A DNA stretch of 64,000 nt from an uncultured Bacteroidales bacterium (GTDB lineage Bacteria > Bacteroidota > Bacteroidia > Bacteroidales > Bacteroidaceae). Shown here piece after piece: positions 34,793 through 46,651 of the stretch. The position numbers were made by a program, and so were the translations under genes. The DNA lies in the NCBI GenBank assembly GCA_902798685.1, contig CADBXO010000013.1:1-64000 (forward strand), given 5' to 3'. The stretch's first letter is position 1. Every line of letters starts with the position of its first letter. The notes beneath the pieces are model-generated. The model searched no databases. It saw only the letters and a list, made by a program, of their open reading frames with translations, and had not been told where the DNA came from.

Positions 34793-35905
34793 TTATTTGA
34801 TTTTTGAGCTGATTTCCTGTGCCTTTTTTACGCTTATTTTCTTGCCTTCATGGACGGCAATTACGAACGCATCCTTATACTTTTTCTGGACCTCCTTCTT
34901 CGTCTGCTGGATGGCTTCATAGTCGGTGGTGTCACCGCATGTATACTTGCACATTCCGCCTTCGGAATAGTAGCTTACATTGGGATAGGCAGTGAGACGT
35001 TTGTCATTCTTCTTGAGCGGATTCTTGATGCTCATGAACTGTACCTTATATATAGGCAGCTCTACATCGGCCCCCTTGTTGCCTATGGCCTGTGCAGTGG
35101 GGACGGCTTTCTCAAGCAGTTTGTTGTGGTAGTCCAGATATTCGCTGAATGCCTTATAGAGGCTCTGGGCCATCTCGTCAACTCCCTTCTGGGATACCAG
35201 ATACTTGCATTCGGCATCATTTGATATGAATCCCAGCTCAATCAGTATGCTGGGCATGGTGCTCTTCCAGAGTACCAGGTAACCGGCCTGATGTACACCG
35301 CGGTCGGGACGCTTGGCCGATTTTACCATCTGGTTCTGGGTGAACTGTGCCATCTTGAGGCTCTCCTTCTGATACTCGTTCTGCATGAACTCGAATATGA
35401 TCATGCTCTCGGGGCTGTTGGGGTCATAACCCTCATAGTGGGCCTGATAGTCATTCTCCAGAAGAATGGCCTTGTTCTCCTCGAGCGCCGCGTTCAGGTT
35501 GGCGCTTGTGCGGTTCTCCTCAACACCCAGCAGATAGGTCTCGGCTCCGTTGGCTGACTTGCCCTTGGCTGAGTTGGTATGTATTGAGATGAACATGTCG
35601 GCTCCGGCCTTGTTTGCAATGTCGGCGCGCTTGTACAACTCTACGAACACATCGGTCTTACGGGTATAGATTACTTTGACGTTCTTGCAGTTCTCCTCAA
35701 TGAGCTTACCCATCTTGAGCGCCACGTTAAGGTTTATGCTCTTCTCCTGGTTCTTGCCGTTGACAGCACCCGGATCCTTTCCTCCGTGTCCGGCATCGAT
35801 TACAAGTACGAACTTACCCTGATCATCTACAGCGTGTGCCGACAGAGCCGGAGTCAGTAGGGTGGCCGCAATGATAAGTCCGAGTGTTATGCCGGTTCTG
35901 GTCAT
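34793..35905 (-). CDS. N-acetylmuramoyl-L-alanine amidase with SPOR domain
   Basis: A 370-aa exported amidase (Amidase_3) that cleaves peptide stems from peptidoglycan glycan strands. Signal peptide MTRTGITLGLIIAATLLTPALSAHA; zinc ligands in VLVIDAGHGGKDPGAVNG (His), the Glu in NQEKSINLNVAL and His in MFISIHTNSAKGKSANGAET; catalytic Glu in SILIELGFISN. Residues about 285-370 form a SPOR-like domain (PIYKVQFMSIKNPLKKNDKR to the end) that binds denuded glycan at the septum. Its start overlaps the preceding lipoprotein gene by 4 nt, so it is the last gene of the duplicated-module operon, a possible hint that the module acts in the envelope. Confidence 0.92.
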   Translation of the reverse strand: MTRTGITLGLIIAATLLTPALSAHAVDDQGKFVLVIDAGHGGKDPGAVNGKNQEKSINLNVALKMGKLIEENCKNVKVIYTRKTDVFVELYKRADIANKAGADMFISIHTNSAKGKSANGAETYLLGVEENRTSANLNAALEENKAILLENDYQAHYEGYDPNSPESMIIFEFMQNEYQKESLKMAQFTQNQMVKSAKRPDRGVHQAGYLVLWKSTMPSILIELGFISNDAECKYLVSQKGVDEMAQSLYKAFSEYLDYHNKLLEKAVPTAQAIGNKGADVELPIYKVQFMSIKNPLKKNDKRLTAYPNVSYYSEGGMCKYTCGDTTDYEAIQQTKKEVQKKYKDAFVIAVHEGKKISVKKAQEISSKIK

Positions 35906-37383
35906 TTTCCTTCTTTTTGTTCATATGAAACAGATCCAGGATCGGTACTGTTTACAAATGACGATATTACTCTTGCTGAAACCTTTATTGGGTCGATAGA
36001 AAACTCCGGTACGTTGAATGAGTATAGGAATTTGCGTGAAAATTCGGGGTCCTTTTGCGGTACCGGGAACGGCTTGGTGAAGTATCCGTCATCTTTGAGA
36101 TATGAGAGATAAATTCTTGTGTATGTGCCGTCCTCGCGTCGGGTGCTGAATATCACCCAGCGCCCGTTGCTGGACCATGAGTGGTAACTCTCGGCACGGT
36201 TGCTGTTGATCTCGTCAACATATCTAAATGAGCCATTACCAAGGTCGAACATAACCAAATCCGCCTCGCTCTGGTAGGGCGGGAAGATTCCGTGTGAACT
36301 CAGGCATGCCAGAAGTTTGGTGCCGTCTGGCGATATGCGGGGCCAGGTGATGCTGCTGTCCACAGATGCTGCGTCATAATAGAGTTGTGTTTCGCCCCAC
36401 GACTTGTCCTGTGGATTGAAACTCTTGCAATAAAGGTTGTACTTCAACAGTTCGTTGTGGACTGATGCTCCGCCTACACTGAAAAACCAGTCGGGATCGT
36501 CGACATGGGCCGATACGTAGAAGAGGGTTTGGCCGTCTGGAGTCCAGTACGGATGGCATTCATATTCATCACGCTTGTTCTCGATGACGCTTACTGCATT
36601 CTTGTAAATGTCATAGAGGACCAGGTCACTCTCATCGTCAAAGGCTTCCATTCTCTCCAGATTGTTTGTGTGGATGTTCTGGAAGGTCATGTTGTTGGAG
36701 TAGGCGATATAGTCATGCGTGGGATGCCATGCCGGATAGACGGCGGCTGATATGGTTGAATCGGTCTTGAGGTTCAGCTTGCTGAGTTTTCCGTCCATAT
36801 AGTAGACGGTGCCGCCGTTGAGCTGGCGTATGTGGAACTGCATCCTGTCGGCGTGCCAGTTGCGGAAACTGTGGCAGTTGATGCACTGCTCTCCGTCATC
36901 GGCTGCCGCCATGGAGTTGGCATATATGACTCTTTCCTTGAAGTTGGTCAGGTTACGCTGGTTTATGGAGAGCCTGCCGAAAGTTTGGAAAGAGGGCGGA
37001 ATGAGTCGGTATGTTACATAGGCGTCGATCTCCTTGCCTACATTGATGTCAAAGGGTTTCATCATCACCCAGCCGTTATCCTTCTTTTCATATATGGTTA
37101 CGCTGATATCTCCCTGTGAGGTAAGCTTTCGCCATTTGCGTAGGGGAATGCATACTTTCTGTCCGCTTATCCTGACCTGAACATCTCCCGACTTGAAGAG
37201 AGTGACATATCCGTTGGCGTCGTCCTCAATCAGGAAATTGGGTGAAGCGATGTTTGAAGGTACCGTAATATTGGTATAGTCGGGGTAAATCACCGGATCA
37301 GTGCCGGGAACAGCCCCCTTAGGCGTGCCGGTACAGGATGCCGTCAATAACAATATTGTCAGGTATGATAGAAATCGTTTCAT
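35902..37383 (-). CDS. CxxCH-containing TolB-like propeller lipoprotein (copy 2)
   Basis: A 493-aa lipoprotein (signal MKRFLSYLTILLLTAS, lipidated Cys17). Residues about 30-150 form a beta-rich domain; then comes one c-type heme motif CINCH (Cys167, Cys170, His171) and a C-terminal TolB/PD40 propeller with repeated 'yPaWHPThdyIAYSNN', 'hPYWTPDGQTLFYVS', 'SSITWPRISPDGTKLLAC' and 'SYHSWSSNGRWVIFSTRR' strands. I do not know a function. It is a clear paralogue of the gene at 39214-40704 and is translated 5 nt after its membrane partner. If the heme is attached, a periplasmic or outer-membrane electron-transfer or sensing role is possible; this is inference. Confidence 0.8.
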   Translation of the reverse strand: MKRFLSYLTILLLTASCTGTPKGAVPGTDPVIYPDYTNITVPSNIASPNFLIEDDANGYVTLFKSGDVQVRISGQKVCIPLRKWRKLTSQGDISVTIYEKKDNGWVMMKPFDINVGKEIDAYVTYRLIPPSFQTFGRLSINQRNLTNFKERVIYANSMAAADDGEQCINCHSFRNWHADRMQFHIRQLNGGTVYYMDGKLSKLNLKTDSTISAAVYPAWHPTHDYIAYSNNMTFQNIHTNNLERMEAFDDESDLVLYDIYKNAVSVIENKRDEYECHPYWTPDGQTLFYVSAHVDDPDWFFSVGGASVHNELLKYNLYCKSFNPQDKSWGETQLYYDAASVDSSITWPRISPDGTKLLACLSSHGIFPPYQSEADLVMFDLGNGSFRYVDEINSNRAESYHSWSSNGRWVIFSTRREDGTYTRIYLSYLKDDGYFTKPFPVPQKDPEFSRKFLYSFNVPEFSIDPIKVSARVISSFVNSTDPGSVSYEQKEGK

Positions 37384-37388
37384 AAGGA

Positions 37389-39236
37389 TTAGAACAGTTT
37401 AATGTTGTTTACGTAGTAATAGTAATAGAAGAACGTGTGTCTTAAATTGGCAGGAAACTTCATTTTTGCTTCTTCCATATTCATAGGACCGAACTTGGAC
37501 GCACTTTCGGTGAACGAATTGTACAGGTCTTTGACCTGATCGTCAAACGGAAGGGCCTCCAAAAGTCCATTCTTCTGAATTGAGCTGTAAAGGTACGCTG
37601 CTTCTTGGTAATATCGGTCAATTTTATGGGGATTATTCGATTCCAGGTAGAGAAAAAATCTTGTCCAGAAGAGCGTGGGGTCTTTACTCTTGATCGCGAA
37701 ATAGAGAGCAACCCTGTCGTAGAGCGGGGTCGAGTTTTCGGGGCTGGGACCTCCGAAATGACGTTTTATGAATGTCTCGCATCCTTCCTGGTCTGCCAGA
37801 ACCACGTCATCATAGCACAAGAGAGGCAGGATGAGGTCATATGGTGCGGTGGTAGCCAGAAGGCTGCGGTCCCGGTTCAGCTTGCGCTGCTCACGGGCCC
37901 ATTTGCGGTAGAAAATAGTCTTGTCAAGCATGGTCAGGTATTTGTCTGCCAGTTCAGTGTTTCCGAACAGCAAGGCAGTCATCGTACTGTACTTGAATGT
38001 CATGTTGCTCCAGCCGAACAGCATGCTCTCCTCATATATCCAGCGCTGGCAGAAACCCGGGATGCCGTAATGGAATCCCAGTATCCATCCTACCTGCATG
38101 GACATCTGAACCTTGTTGTCGGTGTTCTGCTGCATGCTTCCGTCATCAAAACCGAATCCCAGGTTGCCTTCCTGTCCGGTCTTGATCAGAGCCAGGTCCT
38201 TAAGGGCCACCATTATGCGGGTGGGCTGCCATGAGGGATCGCTCTCATGGTCCTGAGCCAGTTGGTCGAACAGTTTGGGAACCTTTTCCCAATCAAGTTC
38301 CTCGACGGCCTGGATCATTTCAAGTTCGGTCTTGAAATTGCGGTCCTTGTACCATGAGAAAGCGGGAATAGCCAGGAGAACGACTATTGAGGCTATCTGT
38401 ATGCGCAGACATATCTTGTCCGATAACTCTCCGAATATCCGCGATACCGGTGCCAGAGCCAGAAGTACGAGTGCTATGACTATGGGCAGCTGCATCCTTG
38501 CAAGGGAGATACCGTGAATGCTGTCTGGTATTCCCAATGTCCAGGCTGTAGACAGACAGTATGTGGTGCTTCCCAGGAACAGGATGGGCGCAAGTATGAA
38601 AACTGCAACGGCACCGGCAGCGGGAAGTATGCGTCCCATACGGGAACGGTCTGAAAAGGCTGTGTCGACTGCTGATACGATGACACCTGCCAGTCCGTAG
38701 ACACCTGCTATGTAGTAGCCTGCAAAACCCCATATCAGAATGAGTATGAGTGATGTGGCCGGTTTGGTGAATCTCCTTAAGACAACGACAGAAAGAAGTG
38801 CCCACAGGTATCCCAGTACCGGAGCAAAGAAGAATCCGGGATGGTTAACCAGATAGATGAGATATCCCATGGACATATTGTAGCCTGTGAATATGGCGGC
38901 AGGCAGATATGTGAGGAGTGCGTATTTGGATGAAATGCGGAATACGATACGGGTCAGTTCGGCTGTTAAGGTAAGCAGCAGTACCCAGATGAGTGCTCCC
39001 AACCACGGAAGATGTAGGAACTGGGTAAAGAACAGGCCGCACCAGGACAGCAGTCCGGCAGGCTGGCCGAGAAAATCATAAAACCAAAACAGGTCAAACT
39101 GGAAAAAAGACCTTTCTTCAACCTTTGCAAGGAAAGGACCTGAGCAGAATGACAGAACCGCCCATAATGCGACGGGCAAGACCCAACGGGCTTTAGTCGT
39201 GATAACTGAGAATTTATTCTCCTCTTTTTGATTCAT
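37389..39236 (-). CDS. Polytopic membrane protein with C-terminal soluble domain (copy 2; DUF6057-like)
   Basis: With the ATG at 39236 the product is 615 aa. The first half has about ten hydrophobic segments (WVLPVALWAVLSFCSGPFL, LLSWCGLFFTQFLHLPWLGALIWVLLL, YNMSMGYLIYLVNHPGFFFAPVLGYL and others). The second half (from YKDRNFKTELEMIQAVEELDW) is soluble and helical, TPR-like, with TIFYRKWAREQRKLNRDR and an aromatic end HTFFYYYYYVNNIKLF. I recall such proteins as DUF6057 in Bacteroidetes but cannot verify it. It is a paralogue of 40708-42648. Its start overlaps the upstream lipoprotein gene by 23 nt. Function unknown. Confidence 0.75.
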   Translation of the reverse strand: MNQKEENKFSVITTKARWVLPVALWAVLSFCSGPFLAKVEERSFFQFDLFWFYDFLGQPAGLLSWCGLFFTQFLHLPWLGALIWVLLLTLTAELTRIVFRISSKYALLTYLPAAIFTGYNMSMGYLIYLVNHPGFFFAPVLGYLWALLSVVVLRRFTKPATSLILILIWGFAGYYIAGVYGLAGVIVSAVDTAFSDRSRMGRILPAAGAVAVFILAPILFLGSTTYCLSTAWTLGIPDSIHGISLARMQLPIVIALVLLALAPVSRIFGELSDKICLRIQIASIVVLLAIPAFSWYKDRNFKTELEMIQAVEELDWEKVPKLFDQLAQDHESDPSWQPTRIMVALKDLALIKTGQEGNLGFGFDDGSMQQNTDNKVQMSMQVGWILGFHYGIPGFCQRWIYEESMLFGWSNMTFKYSTMTALLFGNTELADKYLTMLDKTIFYRKWAREQRKLNRDRSLLATTAPYDLILPLLCYDDVVLADQEGCETFIKRHFGGPSPENSTPLYDRVALYFAIKSKDPTLFWTRFFLYLESNNPHKIDRYYQEAAYLYSSIQKNGLLEALPFDDQVKDLYNSFTESASKFGPMNMEEAKMKFPANLRHTFFYYYYYVNNIKLF

Positions 39237-40704
39237 ATTTTGCTGGTATTGCGTCTGTACTTGAGATGAATGAGGCAAACTGCCTGGGTGTTATGTGTAT
39301 GGGTTCCTTCATGAACTCCGGTATGTTGAAGGCATAGAGGAACTCACGGTTGAAATCGGGATCGTGCTGGGGCAGCGCGAACGGTTTGGAGAACCTGCCG
39401 TTCTCATCCATATGGCTGAAGTAGAGTCTTGTGTGGACCCCGTCTTCACGGCGGGTGCTGAACATTAACCATTTGCCGTTGCTGGACCAGGAGTGGAAAC
39501 TCTCGGCATACTGGCTGTTGATTTCATCCACATACCTGTAGGTGCCGTTCTTGAGGTCAAACATGATGAAATCCGATACTATCTGGTCCAGCGGGAAGAC
39601 ACCGTGGGTGCTTATGCAGGCCAGGAGCCAGCGGCCGTCGGGTGATACACGCGGCCATGTTATGCTGCTGTCGCGTGCGGCTGCGTCGAATTCCAGTCTG
39701 GCGGGTCCCCATGTCTTGGTATCGGGTTCAAAAGACTTGCTGTATAGGTTGAACTTGAACGTCTCGCGGGCCAGGAACATCTCGTTCTTGCGCTTGTCAC
39801 CGTAGTCTCCTTCATATCTGTATGAGACATAATACAGTTTCCTGCCGTCGGCTGACCAGTTGGGATAGTTCTCCAGTTCACATGAGTCATTCTCTATGAC
39901 GCTTACTGTGTTGGTCTTTATGTCATACAGGATAAGGTCGCTGATGTCATCCAACACCTCGAGCTTGTCGTGACTGGCCGAGTGGACCGACTGGTGGGTG
40001 CGGTTGTTGGAGAGTGCAATGTATTCATGCGTGGGGTGCCATGAGGGGTAGACTCCTGCCGAGAGGGTGGAATCGGTCTTCATGTTGATCTTATGAAGTT
40101 TTCCGTCCAGAACCATTACTGTTCCTCCCTTGAACTGACGTACGTGGAACAGCATGTTGTCTGTGCTGTAGTCCTTGTAACTGTGGCAGTTGATGCAGGC
40201 TCCGTCGGCATTGGTCTGTATCATGGTGTTGGCAAATACCACCTTCTCATCGAAATCGGTCAGGTTACGCTGCCTGATGGAGAGTTCCTGATAGGCCTCG
40301 ACAGCCACCGGTATGATGCGGTATGATATGTAGGGGTCAATTTCGTCGTCTGAAACGGATATGGAGGTGGGGCGGTAACTGATCCACTGGTCCTTGTCAT
40401 TCATGACGAACACCTCTATGCCGATAAGGCCTCTTTTCTTGATCTTCTCCCATTTGCGCTGCGGAATCCTGACTTTCTGACCGCTGATGACGGCTCTCTC
40501 GCTTCCGCCAGTGATAACGGTTACATATTTCTTTCCTTTCTCTTCAATCTTGAAATTGAGAGGCGCAATGTTGGCAGGTATCACGACGTCGGTATAGTCG
40601 GGGAATATGGACGGGACACTGTCAGAAGGAACGGTGTTCTTGGGTATCCCGGTGCATGATACCGTGAGAGCTAGTATCGCAGATATCGTAATACAGTGTT
40701 TCAT
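39214..40704 (-). CDS. CxxCH-containing TolB-like propeller lipoprotein (copy 1)
   Basis: A 496-aa paralogue of the 35902 gene, alike from end to end. Lipoprotein signal MKHCITISAILALTVS with Cys17; the sequence after it, TGIPKNTVPSD, mirrors TGTPKGAVPGT in copy 2. The heme motif CINCH is at Cys170-Cys173-His174 and is framed by the same block (SIRQRNLTDFDEKVVFANTM). The propeller repeats include YPSWHPTHEYIALSNN, NYPNWSADGRKLYYVS, SSITWPRVSPDGRWLLAC and SFHSWSSNGKWLMFSTRR. The gap to its upstream membrane partner is 3 nt. Function unknown; the shared operon and duplication show that the pair works as a unit. Confidence 0.8.
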   Translation of the reverse strand: MKHCITISAILALTVSCTGIPKNTVPSDSVPSIFPDYTDVVIPANIAPLNFKIEEKGKKYVTVITGGSERAVISGQKVRIPQRKWEKIKKRGLIGIEVFVMNDKDQWISYRPTSISVSDDEIDPYISYRIIPVAVEAYQELSIRQRNLTDFDEKVVFANTMIQTNADGACINCHSYKDYSTDNMLFHVRQFKGGTVMVLDGKLHKINMKTDSTLSAGVYPSWHPTHEYIALSNNRTHQSVHSASHDKLEVLDDISDLILYDIKTNTVSVIENDSCELENYPNWSADGRKLYYVSYRYEGDYGDKRKNEMFLARETFKFNLYSKSFEPDTKTWGPARLEFDAAARDSSITWPRVSPDGRWLLACISTHGVFPLDQIVSDFIMFDLKNGTYRYVDEINSQYAESFHSWSSNGKWLMFSTRREDGVHTRLYFSHMDENGRFSKPFALPQHDPDFNREFLYAFNIPEFMKEPIHITPRQFASFISSTDAIPAKYESKRGE

Positions 40705-40707
40705 TTC

Positions 40708-42648
40708 TCAATAAGTTTTAAGGTCTCTCATAAAATAGTAGTAGTAGTAGAAGGTCTTGCCGAACCTGAGGGAATAGGGGTAGGCGGATTCCTTCATGCT
40801 ACATATGGCATGGCTCTGTACGTATCGGTTGAATTCGTCATAGCTCTTGGTCACCTCATCGTCATAGGGTAGCTGACGTCCGTCCTTGGTGAGGCTGCTG
40901 TAAAGGAGAGCCGCCTCCTGAACAGAACGTGGTATGGACTGAACCTGGTTGGAATTGAGGTAGTAACGTACTCTCTCCCAGAAACGTGAAATGTCCTGTA
41001 TCCTCATGGCTATGAGCAGGGCTGCGCGGTCATACTCGGGGGTGGCCGATTCGGGCTCCACATCCATGAAGTGATTGATCAGATATGCCTCGGTCTTGAT
41101 CATGTCATTTGACATATGGTTGTCAAAGCACATGTAGGGAAGTATGCTCTTGTACGGTTGTGACGCAGCCATTGCCTCGCGGTCCGATTTCAATGCGCGC
41201 TGCTGGCGTGCCCATTTGCGGTAGAATATGGTGCTTTCAAGCTTGCGTATGTATTTCTCGGCAAGTTCGGGCTCCTGCATTATTACGGAGTGCATAACCA
41301 TATATCTTAGTGTACTGTAACTCCAGTTGTGCTCAATCACATCTTCAAGACACCAACGGTAACACATGTTGACTAAACCGTACTGAAGGTAGAACTGCTT
41401 GCCGGACTGCCAGGCCATAGGAATTTGAGTTCTGGAATTCTGCATACGGCTGCCGTCCTTCATGGTGAAAGCCTCGTTGAGTGCGCGGTCGGTCTTGAGA
41501 AGGGCCAGGTCACGGTACATAACCATTGTCCTGGTGGGCTCGAAGAAACGGCTGCTATAGCGGTCCACAATGTCACTTATCTCTTGGGTGGAATGAGCTT
41601 GTACAATTTTCCTGCAGCGGGCGTCATATGCCTTCCGGTCAGACTTAATGTGTCTGTCTACGGCTTTCTGATAGATATTTATGGTGCGGTTCCAGTCAAA
41701 CTGATCAACCGCATATGACATTTCCAACTCAGTATGGAAATTATCGTCCTTGTACCAGAATACACAAATTATCGCAATTGATGCGATGTATGACGTATAA
41801 GTGACGAAATCTTTTATCAGTCCCTTCAAAGGTTTGGCGGACATGATGCCGGATGCCGAAGCCAGCAGAATCTGACTGAGCAGTGCCAGTTGGAACGGAG
41901 CTCTCATGGCGTGTGTCCAACCATCTTCAGAAATTGAGGGGAGTCCCATGATCCAACTGTCTGCCAGCCTGTATGAAGTATAGGCGGAATAAAGGGCCAT
42001 AGGAACCACGGCCACAGATAATAAGGCTGTAACGGATAAAGCAAGACGTTCCTTGCTCGGCAGATCGGATTGAACACTAATGTAGCATGCGCTTACAATG
42101 GTTCCGATCAACGCGAATGCGCCGAACAGAGGGAACCCTGTAACGTTCCAGAGCACCAAAAACACAAGTTTGCTCCAAAGGGTTTTCAAGCGTTTCGTTG
42201 CAGAAAGTGGTATAAACGAAACCAGATAACCAAGAACCGGGACGAAGAAGTGGTCCTGTGTTCTCATAATAAACACTCCGTAACCCAGTGACATGTTGCC
42301 TATAATGAGCAGAGCAACCGGAATCAGAGCCAAGGCACGGTAACTTTCCGGAATGCTGAATACTCGTATTGAAGCCTGATATGCAGCAAGCAGCAATACT
42401 ACCCATAGCAAAGCACCCAACCAGGGGAGGTACAGGAACTGGGTCAGAAACGAACCGGCAAGTCCAAGAAAACCTCCCGGAATGGTCAGCCTTTCGGCTA
42501 AAAACATTCTGTCGAACAGAAAAACCGATAGGTCTTCGACCTTATGCAGAAAGAACTGTTCCTTTGATACAAGTACGCACCAAAGGATGGCCGCCATTAC
42601 ATACGGGGCTGTTTTAACAATGCGATGTGTCAGTCCTTTATAGTCCAT
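40708..42648 (-). CDS. Polytopic membrane protein with C-terminal soluble domain (copy 1; DUF6057-like)
   Basis: The 646-aa first gene of the operon and paralogue of 37389-39236. The N-terminal half has about ten membrane segments (YVMAAILWCVLVSKEQFFL, GFLGLAGSFLTQFLYLPWLGALLWVVLLLA, IGNMSLGYGVFIMRTQDHFFVPVLGYLVSF). The C-terminal half is soluble and helical: WYKDDNFHTELEMSYAVDQFDW, STIFYRKWARQQRALKSDR, YDRAALLIAMR and the end KTFYYYYYFMRDLKTY. Blocks FLTQFL.LPWLGAL, YKD.NF.TELEM.AV and TIFYRKWAR.QR are shared with copy 2. No catalytic motif is recognisable. A weak -7 box (42706-42713) lies upstream, divergent from the beta-galactosidase gene. Confidence 0.75.
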   Translation of the reverse strand: MDYKGLTHRIVKTAPYVMAAILWCVLVSKEQFFLHKVEDLSVFLFDRMFLAERLTIPGGFLGLAGSFLTQFLYLPWLGALLWVVLLLAAYQASIRVFSIPESYRALALIPVALLIIGNMSLGYGVFIMRTQDHFFVPVLGYLVSFIPLSATKRLKTLWSKLVFLVLWNVTGFPLFGAFALIGTIVSACYISVQSDLPSKERLALSVTALLSVAVVPMALYSAYTSYRLADSWIMGLPSISEDGWTHAMRAPFQLALLSQILLASASGIMSAKPLKGLIKDFVTYTSYIASIAIICVFWYKDDNFHTELEMSYAVDQFDWNRTINIYQKAVDRHIKSDRKAYDARCRKIVQAHSTQEISDIVDRYSSRFFEPTRTMVMYRDLALLKTDRALNEAFTMKDGSRMQNSRTQIPMAWQSGKQFYLQYGLVNMCYRWCLEDVIEHNWSYSTLRYMVMHSVIMQEPELAEKYIRKLESTIFYRKWARQQRALKSDREAMAASQPYKSILPYMCFDNHMSNDMIKTEAYLINHFMDVEPESATPEYDRAALLIAMRIQDISRFWERVRYYLNSNQVQSIPRSVQEAALLYSSLTKDGRQLPYDDEVTKSYDEFNRYVQSHAICSMKESAYPYSLRFGKTFYYYYYFMRDLKTY

Positions 42649-42705
42649 TTATCTTAGTTAGAATAGTAATTAGGTGGCGCGAGTATACGCACATGAAATT
42701 TTTCG

Positions 42706-42713
42706 TAAAGATA
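42706..42713 (-). promoter_or_regulatory. Possible -7 box for the duplicated-module operon
   Basis: TATCTTTA on the minus strand, one mismatch to TAnnTTTG, 57 nt before the ATG at 42648. Confidence 0.35.
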
Positions 42714-42743
42714 GTATTTTATCCGGATAAGAGCGCTCTGTGA

Positions 42744-46528
<3,785 letters not shown>

Positions 46529-46613
46529 GCCCCGGACAGCCTTCAGTCGGCTATTTTACTATTAAAAATTCTGAAAACAGCCCCGCGTGTGCGCTTGTGT
46601 GAGCTTTTATGGG

Positions 46614-46621
46614 TACTTTTG
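46614..46621 (+). promoter_or_regulatory. -7 box for lptD
   Basis: TACTTTTG, consensus TAnnTTTG, 30 nt upstream of the GTG at 46652; it also argues against an upstream start at 46589. Confidence 0.55.
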
Positions 46622-46651
46622 CAGTTTGATAAAGAGAAAGCTCATCAGCAA

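Noticed and set aside
37605..38234. Plus-strand 209-codon open frame
   Set aside because: Antisense to the conserved soluble half of a duplicated membrane protein; codon pattern is that of a shadow frame.
46530..46570. Terminator after the HD-domain gene
   Set aside because: Only a 4-bp AGCC/GGCT stem with a broken T-run is present; too weak to call.
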